In this document: in pieces, positions 17,261 to 25,489 of the stretch | Layout of the letters: every line of letters begins with the position of its first letter | Position numbering within the stretch: the first letter of the stretch is position 1 | DNA from: Candidatus Neomarinimicrobiota bacterium | Lineage (GTDB): Bacteria; Fidelibacterota; Fidelibacteria; Fidelibacterales; Fidelibacteraceae | Reading direction: 5' to 3' | Length of the DNA stretch: 46,089 nt | NCBI GenBank assembly: GCA_021157965.1 | Contig: JAGGVO010000006.1 | Span: 1-46,089 of the forward strand | Made by a program: the position numbers and the translations under genes | Notes under the pieces: generated by a model | Told to the model about the DNA's origin: nothing | What the model saw: only the letters and a program-made list of their open reading frames with translations | Database searches by the model: none

Positions 17261-18317
17261 CAATGACTGTAAGCCATCCGAATTTATCGTCTAATTTTCC
17301 GTACTGAATACCTGTGATGGTATCATAAAGTTTTTGTGATTTTGGTCCGATCTTTCGGTCGTTAACAACCATCGCTTCCCCTTCATAGCAGAGTTCGCCA
17401 ACCGGAGAAATAATGGCGGCTGTTCCTGTTCCAAAGACCTCCTCAAGAACTCCCCGTTTATAGGCATCCACAACCTCATTGAAGGCAATCCGGCGTTCTT
17501 CCACGGGCCATCCCCAATCCCGGGCAATCTTCAGCACACTGTCCCGGGTAATACCCGGCAAAATGGTCCCATCATCAAGAGAAGGCGTGATCAATGTCCC
17601 GTCAATCACAAACATGATGTTCATGGTACCCACTTCATCCACATATTTATGTTCTTTTCCATCCAGCCATAAAACCTGAGGAAATCCTTTTTGTTTTGCC
17701 GTCTGTGTTGCATAGAGGCTGGCTGCATAATTGGCGGCAGCTTTAACCTCGCCCAATCCGCCTTTGACTACACGGCTGAATTGGGTATTTACTTCGATAC
17801 GAATGGGATTTAATCCTTCTTCGTAATAAGATGCCACTGGCGATGTAATCACCATCAACCGGTATGTTTCAGATACTTTCAACCCGAGGGTATTGTCCAT
17901 GGCAATGATAAAGGGGCGCAGATAGAGAGATGTCCCCCATTCCGTCGGGATGAAATCCCGGTCCAAATTCACCAGTTTTTTAACCGATTCTTTGTAAACA
18001 TCTTCCGGGACTTCAGGAATGAACATCCTTTTGGACGAATTCACAAGGCGCCTGTAATGACTATCCAGTCTGAAAAGCCGGATCTTCCCGTCAATCCCTT
18101 TAAAAGCTTTTTGCCCTTCAAAAACACATTGTCCATAATGCAGGGTAATATTTGCCGGTTCGATACACATAGGTTGATAAGGAATAATCCGTGGTTCTTC
18201 CCACTCTTTGTTTTTATAGTCCAAGACCAACATGTGATCGGAAAAATATTTTCCAAATCCAAGGTTTGAATAGTTAATCGATCCTTTTCGGGATGTTTTT
18301 ACTTTTTCAATTTTCAT
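17247..18317 (-). CDS. ilvE: Branched-chain amino acid aminotransferase
   Basis: A 356-residue fold-type IV PLP enzyme of the longer, eukaryote-like BCAT group. It interconverts Leu, Ile and Val with their 2-oxo acids using glutamate/2-oxoglutarate. Seen: LHYGQCVFEGQKAF, LYLRPFIIA, the PLP lysine in GLGEVKAAANYAASL, QVLWLDGKEHKYVDEVGTMNIMFV, and GTGTAAIISPVG near the phosphate cup. TGAGGA sits 4 bp from ATG. It heads a five-gene chain that ends with an amine oxidase complex, and a promoter candidate lies upstream. Confidence 0.93.
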   Translation of the reverse strand: MKIEKVKTSRKGSINYSNLGFGKYFSDHMLVLDYKNKEWEEPRIIPYQPMCIEPANITLHYGQCVFEGQKAFKGIDGKIRLFRLDSHYRRLVNSSKRMFIPEVPEDVYKESVKKLVNLDRDFIPTEWGTSLYLRPFIIAMDNTLGLKVSETYRLMVITSPVASYYEEGLNPIRIEVNTQFSRVVKGGLGEVKAAANYAASLYATQTAKQKGFPQVLWLDGKEHKYVDEVGTMNIMFVIDGTLITPSLDDGTILPGITRDSVLKIARDWGWPVEERRIAFNEVVDAYKRGVLEEVFGTGTAAIISPVGELCYEGEAMVVNDRKIGPKSQKLYDTITGIQYGKLDDKFGWLTVIDDDK

Positions 18318-18354
18318 ATTTTCCTCACATTCTTATGGGTTTAACGTACATGAT

Positions 18355-18383
18355 AATATGCAAAATCCGAACCAAACGGGCAA
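18355..18383 (-). promoter_or_regulatory. Candidate promoter of the ilvE operon
   Basis: Minus strand TTGCCC (18383-18378), exactly 17 bp, CATATT (18360-18355). It lies about 40 bp from the ilvE ATG. The -35 resembles that of the tRNA-Ala promoter candidate. Confidence 0.35.
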
Positions 18384-18472
18384 TCACCTATTAAAGCAAT
18401 CCTTAAAAGAAATTTACCAAAGCAGAAACCCCAATTTCAGGAAAATTTTCTATTTCTTCGGGAAATATTTTC

Positions 18473-19117
18473 TCATTTTTTGGAATTTTGCAAAATTTGA
18501 TAGATTAAGCGGAAAGATTCCACCCGGAATCCTTCGTCGGCAACAAAATCTTTATTATCTGTCGGTATAACCAGAGTATTAATTTCGCCGCTTTCCTGGA
18601 GTGAGTGGATCCAGTTATCGTAGTGAATATTCAATAAATGCAGGTATTCAGGATCGATGGATTGTTCATAATCCCTTCCCCGTTTCCGGATTCGGGAAAT
18701 GAGGGAATCAGTAGAAGCCTGGAGATAAACAATCAGATCCGGCTTTTTCAGATAGGATGTCATTTCATAGAATATTTCACGATAGCAGTCCCAGTCCCTG
18801 TCACTCATATTACCAAATTCATGAATGCTTTTAGCAAAAATCATGGCATCTTCATAGATGGTCCGGTCCTGAACAATGGTTTGTGTAAGATTCTGAATTT
18901 TTTTCTGGACCTTAAAGCGCTTACCAAGAAAAAATATTTGCAGGTGGAAGCTCCATTTTTTCATATCCGCATAAAAATCTGAAAGGTATGGATTATCCAC
19001 AACCACTTCAAAATGCGGCTCCCAACCATAATAGTCGCAAAGCATCCGGGTAAAAGTGGTTTTTCCGACACCGATATTTCCGGCGATTCCGATAAAAGAA
19101 GGTTTCACAGAATGCAT
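18473..19117 (-). CDS. Deoxynucleoside kinase (dNK/dGK family)
   Basis: 214 residues. The P-loop GIAGNIGVGKTTFTRML is at residues 10-25, the catalytic DRTIYEDAMIFAKSIHE is mid-protein, and the lid is RIRKRGRDYEQ. This family phosphorylates deoxynucleosides (dG, dA or dC) for salvage; the substrate is not decidable here. The ATG at 19117 abuts an AGAGG, whereas a GTG three codons later has ideal spacing from it, so the protein may start there. It overlaps mtaB by 13 bp and is the last gene of its operon. Confidence 0.85.
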   Translation of the reverse strand: MHSVKPSFIGIAGNIGVGKTTFTRMLCDYYGWEPHFEVVVDNPYLSDFYADMKKWSFHLQIFFLGKRFKVQKKIQNLTQTIVQDRTIYEDAMIFAKSIHEFGNMSDRDWDCYREIFYEMTSYLKKPDLIVYLQASTDSLISRIRKRGRDYEQSIDPEYLHLLNIHYDNWIHSLQESGEINTLVIPTDNKDFVADEGFRVESFRLIYQILQNSKK

Positions 19118-20403
19118 CCTCTAAGTATGTCTCCATGTACCGAAACAATGCTCACATCATTCATTTCATTCAGCTTAGCCTGGTGTTTTCCGGTTATCGT
19201 CTGAATATAATATTCATTAAAACCTTTTGCATCCTTCTCGTTTTCCGATTCCCACAAAACGCGGACTGTTTTTCCGGAAAATTGAGAGGCATAGTGAAAA
19301 CGGAGGTTTCTGTCCAGCTTGTGCAGAATTTGGCTACGCCTGATTTTTTCATTTTCAGATACCTGATCTTTAAAAATAGCAGCCGGCGTTCCCTTTTTCG
19401 GGGAAAAGCGGAATATATGGAGATAGCTGAATTTCAGTGTTTCAATAAAACGACAGGTTTCCAGAAAAAGCGATTCAGTTTCACCGGGGAATCCGGTGAT
19501 AATATCCGTCCCAATGGATGCCATCGGGATTTTTTCACGGATATACGTTACTTTTTCTGCAAATTCACGGCAGTTGTACTTCCGGTTCATGGCTTTTAGG
19601 ATAGTATCTGAACCAGCCTGGAGAGACAGATGAAAATGAGGGGCTGTGATCCGGGAACCGGCAATATGATCAATCAGAGCATCTGTGAGGGTGTTCATTT
19701 CTATGGATGATATCCGGATTCGTAAAAGCCCGTCTATCTTTTCCAGAGCACGGATAAGATCCAGCAAATCATGATCCCCGTCCCGATAGGCTCCAATATC
19801 TATTCCTGTCAGAACAATCTCTTTATAGTGATGATCTGTCACCAGTTTTCTTGTCTCTTCCATGGCATCGGTAAAGGACCTGCTTACCGGCTTGCCCCGG
19901 GCATAGGGAATCACACAAAATGTACAGTAATTTGCACAACCTTCCTGAATTTTTATAAAAGCCCGATTCCGGTTTCCCGTACTGCTGATAAAAATGTTTT
20001 CAGGGTAAATATCCTGATCTTCATCGCCGATACAGATTAAGGGACTGTCAGACTTGGGAGGTAAATCATCCAGGAATTCTAAAATCCTGAATTTATCACG
20101 GTTTCCCAAAATCAGGTCCACACCCTCAATACGGGATACGCTGTCCGCCGCCACCTGGGGCAGACACCCAATGACGGCAATTTTCCCATGGGGTGACGCT
20201 TTTACCGCCTGATAAATCGCGCTGCGGGTCTTTCTGTCCGCCTGGTTTGTCACGGTACACGAATTAATCACCGTCACATCCGCCGCTTGTCTGAATGGCA
20301 CAACAATCCACCCCTGTTCACTAAAAGCGGTTCTCAAGGCGTCTGTTTCCGCCTGATTAAGTTTACATCCTAATGTATGAAATGATACGGTTTTCTGTGT
20401 CAA
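19105..20403 (-). CDS. mtaB: tRNA t6A37 methylthiotransferase
   Basis: 432 residues, radical-SAM methylthiotransferase that converts t6A37 to ms2t6A in tRNA. N-terminal MTTase domain: FHTLGCKLNQAETD, NSCTVTNQADRK and IGCLPQVA give three cluster cysteines. Radical SAM core: GCANYCTFCVIPYARGKPVSR (C-x3-C-x2-C). A TRAM-like C-terminal part follows. The HTLGCKLN version separates MtaB from MiaB and RimO. The start codon is TTG at 20403, with AGGA seven bases upstream and no better alternative. It sits between rmlA and the kinase gene in one operon. Confidence 0.93.
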   Translation of the reverse strand: MTQKTVSFHTLGCKLNQAETDALRTAFSEQGWIVVPFRQAADVTVINSCTVTNQADRKTRSAIYQAVKASPHGKIAVIGCLPQVAADSVSRIEGVDLILGNRDKFRILEFLDDLPPKSDSPLICIGDEDQDIYPENIFISSTGNRNRAFIKIQEGCANYCTFCVIPYARGKPVSRSFTDAMEETRKLVTDHHYKEIVLTGIDIGAYRDGDHDLLDLIRALEKIDGLLRIRISSIEMNTLTDALIDHIAGSRITAPHFHLSLQAGSDTILKAMNRKYNCREFAEKVTYIREKIPMASIGTDIITGFPGETESLFLETCRFIETLKFSYLHIFRFSPKKGTPAAIFKDQVSENEKIRRSQILHKLDRNLRFHYASQFSGKTVRVLWESENEKDAKGFNEYYIQTITGKHQAKLNEMNDVSIVSVHGDILRGCIL

Positions 20404-20415
20404 GGGACTATCCTG

Positions 20416-21489
20416 TCAGCGAATCTGGACCTGGCTCTGGTCACCGATTATAAAACGGTGATTGGCGGGTATTCCTTCGGTTTTTCGAATCACGGCGGAT
20501 TTTCCCAAAATACTACTTTCAATCCGGATATCAACTTCCCGGATGGCGGCATCATCCATGAGAATAGAATATTCAATTTCCGAATTTAAAATTTCACACC
20601 CGTTCCCGATACAGGTATAGGGACCCAAATAGCTGTTGAGAATGCGGCAGTTTTTTCCAACATGCACCGGACCGCGAATAATGCTGTTTTCCACGACGCT
20701 GCCTTCTGATAAAAAGACATTACCGGTCAGGACGGACTTATCGTCGGAACAACCCAAATGTTGATTCTGCACATCCTGAAGAAGCATCCGGTTGGCTTCA
20801 AGCAGATCTTCCGGTTTGCCTGTGTCTTTCCACCAGCCTGTGATTTCTGAGTACGTAACTTTTCGGTTATGCTCAATCATGTATTGATGGGCATCGGAAA
20901 TTTCCAGCTCGCCGCGGGGACTGGGTTGAATGGCATGAACGGCTTCATAAATTGATTCGTTATAAAGATAAATGCCTGTAACGGCATAGTCACTTTTGGG
21001 CTTTTCCGGTTTTTCTTCAATTGATACAATACGTTCATCGACAATCTGGGGTACGCCAAAACGCTGGGGATCCCGAACCTTGGATAAAACCAGGTGACAA
21101 TCTGATTTGTTTTCATGAAATGCATTCAGGAATTGTTGTATCCCCCCTCTGAGAATATTGTCTCCCAGATAATAAACAAATGGTTCCCCTTTTAAAAAGG
21201 ATTCTCCGGTTATCACTGCATGGGCTAGTCCCAACGGCGCTTCCTGTGGAATGTAGGTCAGGCGCACGCCAAACATTTCCCCATTTCCAAAAGTTTTTTC
21301 CAGATCCTCAAAATCCGGATTGGTGATAATTCCAATCTCTTTAATCCCGGCTGAAGCCACATACTCAATGGCATATTGTAACATCGGTTTATTAACCAAA
21401 GGAATGAGATGTTTGTTGTGAACATAGGTAATGGGGCGCAGTCGTGTTCCCTTCCCTCCCGCCGTGATCAGGGCTTTTCTGAGTTTCAT
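20416..21489 (-). CDS. rmlA: Glucose-1-phosphate thymidylyltransferase, long form
   Basis: 357 residues. The nucleotidyltransferase domain has the signature ALITAGGKGTRLRPIT, then LGDNILRGG, EEKPEKPKSDYAVTGIYLY and GWWKDTGKPEDLLEAN. A left-handed beta-helix tail with hexapeptide-like repeats follows (VVENSIIRGPVHVG, CRILNSYLGPYTCIG). It makes dTDP-glucose or a similar sugar nucleotide for surface glycans. The long, helix-tailed form differs from classic RmlA and may use another sugar-1-phosphate. No rmlBCD genes are in the window. AAGGA precedes the ATG, which lies three bases after the upstream stop. Confidence 0.85.
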   Translation of the reverse strand: MKLRKALITAGGKGTRLRPITYVHNKHLIPLVNKPMLQYAIEYVASAGIKEIGIITNPDFEDLEKTFGNGEMFGVRLTYIPQEAPLGLAHAVITGESFLKGEPFVYYLGDNILRGGIQQFLNAFHENKSDCHLVLSKVRDPQRFGVPQIVDERIVSIEEKPEKPKSDYAVTGIYLYNESIYEAVHAIQPSPRGELEISDAHQYMIEHNRKVTYSEITGWWKDTGKPEDLLEANRMLLQDVQNQHLGCSDDKSVLTGNVFLSEGSVVENSIIRGPVHVGKNCRILNSYLGPYTCIGNGCEILNSEIEYSILMDDAAIREVDIRIESSILGKSAVIRKTEGIPANHRFIIGDQSQVQIR

Positions 21490-21492
21490 TTA

Positions 21493-22815
21493 TCAATCCT
21501 TTTTATTGTTATCATCATCATGAGAATGTGGTGCCGCTTTCCGTAGTTTCATTTCCAGTGCCCTAGGATGAATAATGCTCCCGTTCACCGCTGCTGCGAA
21601 ATTGGTAAGGATACTGCCAAGATACACATGGTGCCCTTCCGTACGACAGGCCGATTGAAAAAGTTCCGGCGATGTAGTCATTACATGGACAACTTTTGTA
21701 AAGATACCCAGACCTTCTTTCAGTAACTTAAAAAAGGAAGAAGGATATATTTCACATCCCAAATCCAGGAAAATTCCTGCCAGTCCATTATTGATCAAAT
21801 CACTGTAGACCACAGTATCCGACGGCATAATCATCATCTGGACTGCGGAATTGACAGGGTTATAACGCGTCAGTTTCAGGCCGATCTGAAAATCCTCATA
21901 CCTTCCTGATCCGCCGGCACCTGCCATAATTTTGTGGACAGGTTCATTGGCCAGGGATTCCACCGGAAAAATTTGTATTTCCTCCCCTTCGACAGCCACG
22001 GCAATCATAGGGGTTACGGCTGTAAGGTTAATTTCATAATCTTTCTCATATTCCGCTTTTTCGTCCGGTTGATCAAAAAAGGCCTCTTTATCTGTTCTTT
22101 GGTTCAAATATTGCAAAACTTCAGTATCTGCTTCAAAAAGAATGTATTCATAACCGAAAGCAGAGAGGACATTAGCCAGATTGAAGCGTTCATGAAGGGG
22201 AAGTTCAGCCAATCCTTCACCGGAAAATTCCAGCACGCATTTATGGTTTTCAGGTAAATCATAATTTTTCAGGATATGCAAACCTATATCGATTCCCGTC
22301 ACCCAATTCCCCAACGTCCCGCCGAAACGGAACCGTGCACTGGGAGGAATCTGAATCCATAATTCACCGGTTGCCAGGGAGAGAGCCATTTCATGAACAG
22401 AAGCCAGGACAGGAAAACTGCCCATAACACCCAATTCAGCGAACTGGGGCTCTGCCGAAACGGTAAGCATACCGGGAACAATATGTCCCTGGTTTATCAC
22501 CACATTGGACGGACACCCGCTGCGACCCACTTCATAATAAGTCTTTATCCGGTGATGATGGACAAATTCCTGGAAATGAAAGGTATCACGGGATTGATGG
22601 ACCGACTCGACAGGTGAGGCATTATTAACTAAAATAACCTTTTCCGGGCAGAGTACGGCTTTCATACCGCTTTGGTAAAATTTCTGAATAATGCTGTTAA
22701 TACTGTCGTTAGAGGCAAGAAGCAATTCCGGCTGAATCCGAATCAAATCACCAGAATGCTGATCAGTATGTCCTGTTTTTCTCGATAATATTTTCTGAAT
22801 CAGTGTTTGCGGCAT
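21493..22815 (-). CDS. LeuC/aconitase-family pseudoenzyme lacking cluster and catalytic residues
   Basis: 440 residues, colinear with the large subunit of 3-isopropylmalate dehydratase: IQKILSRKTG at the start, EFVHHHRIKTYYEVGRSG, HIVPGMLTVSAEPQF, ATGELWIQIP, ending YLGSILTNFAAAVNGSIIHPR. Yet active-site motifs are replaced. Catalytic Asp-Ser-His-Thr is AEPQF (121-125). The GSCTNGR ligand motif reads AGAGGSGR (298-305). The CGPCxG ligand pair is YPSSFFKLL (357-365). No [4Fe-4S] cluster is expected. A His/Asp-rich tail (HSHDDDNN) ends the protein. AAGGAGG precedes ATG 22815. It lies three bases before rmlA. The reading frame is intact, so it is a retained protein, function unknown. Confidence 0.8.
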   Translation of the reverse strand: MPQTLIQKILSRKTGHTDQHSGDLIRIQPELLLASNDSINSIIQKFYQSGMKAVLCPEKVILVNNASPVESVHQSRDTFHFQEFVHHHRIKTYYEVGRSGCPSNVVINQGHIVPGMLTVSAEPQFAELGVMGSFPVLASVHEMALSLATGELWIQIPPSARFRFGGTLGNWVTGIDIGLHILKNYDLPENHKCVLEFSGEGLAELPLHERFNLANVLSAFGYEYILFEADTEVLQYLNQRTDKEAFFDQPDEKAEYEKDYEINLTAVTPMIAVAVEGEEIQIFPVESLANEPVHKIMAGAGGSGRYEDFQIGLKLTRYNPVNSAVQMMIMPSDTVVYSDLINNGLAGIFLDLGCEIYPSSFFKLLKEGLGIFTKVVHVMTTSPELFQSACRTEGHHVYLGSILTNFAAAVNGSIIHPRALEMKLRKAAPHSHDDDNNKKD

Positions 22816-22864
22816 GTATGAATCCTCCTTGGGTTTAAAGTACCGATATTTTAAATGTAAATCA

Positions 22865-22920
22865 ATCAGAGTTGAGAGCTGAAAGTGGAGAGTATTGAGT
22901 GGGAGCTTTGAGTTTGATTC
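22865..22920. repeat. Degenerate GAGTTGA heptad repeat
   Basis: GAGTTGA, GAGCTGA, AAGTGGA, GAGTATTGA, GTGGGAG and TTTGAG follow in loose 7-bp phase upstream of the LeuC-like gene. It is the same core as at 8352-8403, in the opposite orientation. The region 22816-23184 holds no gene; apart from this and the inverted repeat it shows only AT-rich sequence. Confidence 0.4.
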
Positions 22921-23110
22921 CAGGGAAGAGCGAGAATGAATTTTATAAATTATTGCATTCATTAATGATAATGTTGAATGTTAAAAATGAGCTGCAAGGA
23001 TATGCAACAAGCTTTATTTGCGATGCTTGTTCATATTTTGATCCGGTCGGTATTTTCAGTTAAAATAAGTATCCCAAACAGGCACAACCCTTCCATTCAA
23101 TACTCTCCAC
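22885..23110. mobile_element. Possible MITE-like 226-bp element with 18-bp inverted ends
   Basis: The ends GTGGAGAGTATTGAGTGG (22885-22902) and CCATTCAATACTCTCCAC (23093-23110) are inverted copies with one mismatch in 18. The inner 190 bp encode nothing. I see no target-site duplication, and one end coincides with the heptad repeat, so the pair may reflect the repeat rather than a transposon. Confidence 0.3.
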
Positions 23111-23136
23111 GCAGCACTTATAGAATATATTTTTTC

Positions 23137-23165
23137 TTGGAAATCATTCAAGACTCGTGTACACT
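23137..23165 (+). promoter_or_regulatory. Candidate promoter of the carrier-protein-like gene
   Basis: TTGGAA (23137-23142), 17-bp spacer, TACACT (23160-23165). The predicted start would leave a short leader carrying the AAAAAGGAG ribosome-binding site. Confidence 0.35.
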
Positions 23166-23184
23166 CAACCAAAAAGGAGATCCT

Positions 23185-23511
23185 ATGAAAGTTTTGGAAT
23201 TTATACAGAACATGCTGAATGATATCTTTCCCGAAGGGGAATATAACGGATCCTCCACTTTTCAGGATCTGATTGATGGTGATATAGACGAACTGTCTTT
23301 GACACATTTTCTCTATGCCATTGAATTGGAATACAAAGTCAATCTTCCCGAAACACTGACAGACAATCCGGATATGGTTCTCAATGATTTCGCAAAGGAA
23401 GTAGAGAAACTGTCCCCGTCAGAAGATCCTATGTTCCGGTACAATCTGTTGAAGACGGTTTCTGATGAGATTGCCGCCTGTTATTTTGATGAAGATTTTA
23501 CAGAAGAATAA
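23185..23511 (+). CDS. Small acyl-carrier-protein-like acidic protein
   Basis: 108 residues, strongly acidic. Residues 1-75 follow the four-helix ACP pattern: helix 1 VLEFIQNMLNDIF, a loop, then DGDIDELSLTHFLYAIELEYKVNLPETLTDN, which parallels DSLDxVELxxxLEEEFxIxIPDE of carrier proteins, and a final helix MVLNDFAKEVEKL. The serine that would carry phosphopantetheine is present but the Asp before it is Leu, so modification is uncertain. A charged 30-residue tail follows. AAGGAG precedes ATG 23185; the open frame upstream to 22978 lacks a good start. It stands alone between a repeat region and a decayed gene. The assignment is fold-level only. Confidence 0.55.
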   Translation: MKVLEFIQNMLNDIFPEGEYNGSSTFQDLIDGDIDELSLTHFLYAIELEYKVNLPETLTDNPDMVLNDFAKEVEKLSPSEDPMFRYNLLKTVSDEIAACYFDEDFTEE

Positions 23512-23833
23512 TCAATTTTTTTCTATCGGTGATTTCAGAAAAAGGCTCATCTTTATTTCATCCCGGACTTTCATGGGACCGAAACCAGGCTCGGAATGGT
23601 TAGAATCCGGCATAATAATGATAAAATCAGCCCGGGCCGTCCAAGAATCGCCCTCTCAGTATTCACCAATCTACAAATACCTGAAACTACGTGACAACAA
23701 CAGGAAAATCACGGATCAGTGTTCAAGCAGTCCCCTTAACCCAGCCGGCGGACTCATTAAGGATATACTCCCGGGCATCTGTCAATGTCCATGATATCAG
23801 AAACATCATCAAGATTATTTTTATGTATTTCAT
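23512..23833 (-). pseudogene. Decayed small secreted-protein gene
   Basis: On the minus strand an intact signal peptide (MKYIKIILMMFLISWTLTDA) is followed by about 16 residues and a stop. After a stretch with stops in all frames, another frame reads on coherently (GDSWTARADFIIIMPDSNHSEP to LKSPIEKN, stop at 23512). The whole suggests one exported protein of about 100 residues broken by several lesions. I do not recognise the family. The remaining gap up to 23902 holds nothing else evident. Confidence 0.4.
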
Positions 23834-23902
23834 ACCATGTTCCTTTATTATTAAAAAAAGAGCATTAAATAAAAACAAGGCCACAGAAAAGTAACATGGA
23901 TA

Positions 23903-25489
23903 TTATATTACAGTATCTTTAAGTAATTTTTCCTGTTTATGGGGAAAATCCGTCCTGTAATGGAGCCCGCGGCTTTCTTCCCTGCTTAAAGCAGACCGGG
24001 TGATGAGATAAGCTATTGTTGTTAAATTCCTTAATTCAAGCAATCCTTTTGAAACACGGGTCCGTTTATAATAATCTTCAATTTCATCATACAGTAAATT
24101 AATTCGTCGCATAGCCCGGATCAGATGATTTTTTGAACGAATAATCCCCACGTAATCCCACATAATGGTTTGAATTTCAATGCGATTATGTCGCAGCACT
24201 CCCCATTCCTCATCATTTTCCACACCTGAGTCGTCCCAATCAGGAATCGTCACCTTAAATTGGGGACCGGGTTTCTGCAATACCTTCGAGGCGGCACGAT
24301 GGCTGAAGACGACAGCTTCCAGCAGGCTGTTGGATGCCAGGCGGTTGGCTCCGTGAACACCGGTATGGGCGTTCTCACCGCTGGCCAGAAGATTGTGCAT
24401 CGAGGTTTGCCCGTTCAGATTGGTCATAATACCGCCACAAACATAGTGTGCCGCCGGAACAACAGGAATCATGTCACGTGTTATGTCCAGATCCAGATAT
24501 TTTTTGCAGTGCCGGTAGATATTGGGAAATCTGTTTTTCACGTCGCTCGCCGGGAGCCCGGTCATATCCAGAAAAACATATTTGTCCCCGTTTATTTTCA
24601 TCTCACTGTCAATTGCCCGGGCCACAATATCCCGTGGAGCCAGCTCTTTTGCTTCATCATAACGGGACATGAACCGTTCACCCCGGCCGTTTCTCAGGAT
24701 GCCTCCAAAGCCTCGCAAGGCCTCAGAGATAAGAAACGGCTCGTGTTCCGGATCATACAGTGCCGTAGGATGAAACTGGATAAATTCCATATTGGCGATT
24801 TTTGTGCCTGCCCGGTACGCCATGGCAATGCCATCACCCGTGGCAATTTCGGGATTCGTCGTATGAAGATAGACTCTTGACGCTCCCCCTCCTGCCAGCA
24901 GTGTATAATCCGCCCTGAAAGCTTCCACTTCACAGGAAACATTATTTAAGGCATATACACCAAAGCACACATTGAATGCATACTGAAGATTATCCAATAC
25001 CTGATGTTCGGTAATCAGGTCAATGGCCGTGTAGTTCTCAAAAATCCGGACATTGGGGTGGTTGATTGCTTTATCCAGAAGGGTTTTTTCGATTTCGTCC
25101 CCCGTCATATCTGATGCATGAAGAATACGTTTTACCCGGTGTCCGCCCTCCCGGGCCAGATCCAGGTTTTTTGTGTCATCCCGTGAGAATTTCACCCCCC
25201 ATGAGATCAGATCCTTAATCCTGTCGGGACCTTCACTCACCAGAATCCGCACAGCATCTTCATGACACAAATCGGCACCTGCTTTTAAGGTATCTCTGAA
25301 ATGGTATTCAAACTGATCATCATCTGATGTTACGGCAGCGATGCCACCCTGGGCATAGCGGGTATTACTTTCTCCCGCCGTTTTTTTTGTTAAAATGGCC
25401 ACGGTTCCGTGGTCTGCAACTTTCAAAGCAAAGGTCAGTCCGGCAATGCCACTGCCGATAACAAGATAATCTGTTTTAATGCGCTTCAA
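23903..25489 (-). CDS. nadB: L-aspartate oxidase
   Basis: 528 residues, FAD enzyme that oxidises L-aspartate to iminoaspartate for NAD synthesis; in anaerobes fumarate can accept the electrons. N-terminal YLVIGSGIAGLTFALKVA is the FAD loop. SNTRYAQGGIAAV, HVKRILHASDMTG-like HRVKRILHASDMTGDE, MEFIQFHPTALYDPE and LLASGENAHTGVHGANRLASNSLLEAVVFSHRAA are family signatures that separate it from succinate dehydrogenase. Length is normal. It overlaps the polA stop by 14 bp. nadA and nadC are not in the window. Confidence 0.95.
   Translation of the reverse strand: MKRIKTDYLVIGSGIAGLTFALKVADHGTVAILTKKTAGESNTRYAQGGIAAVTSDDDQFEYHFRDTLKAGADLCHEDAVRILVSEGPDRIKDLISWGVKFSRDDTKNLDLAREGGHRVKRILHASDMTGDEIEKTLLDKAINHPNVRIFENYTAIDLITEHQVLDNLQYAFNVCFGVYALNNVSCEVEAFRADYTLLAGGGASRVYLHTTNPEIATGDGIAMAYRAGTKIANMEFIQFHPTALYDPEHEPFLISEALRGFGGILRNGRGERFMSRYDEAKELAPRDIVARAIDSEMKINGDKYVFLDMTGLPASDVKNRFPNIYRHCKKYLDLDITRDMIPVVPAAHYVCGGIMTNLNGQTSMHNLLASGENAHTGVHGANRLASNSLLEAVVFSHRAASKVLQKPGPQFKVTIPDWDDSGVENDEEWGVLRHNRIEIQTIMWDYVGIIRSKNHLIRAMRRINLLYDEIEDYYKRTRVSKGLLELRNLTTIAYLITRSALSREESRGLHYRTDFPHKQEKLLKDTVI

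Noticed and set aside
18318-18472. T-box or attenuator leader before ilvE
   Set aside because: No T-box sequence, leader peptide or terminator hairpin is visible in the 5' gap.
21493-22815. Functional leuC
   Set aside because: All cluster ligands and the catalytic DSHT motif are missing, and no leuD-like gene is adjacent.
24260-24880. 206-residue plus-strand ORF inside nadB
   Set aside because: Antisense shadow of a strongly conserved enzyme.
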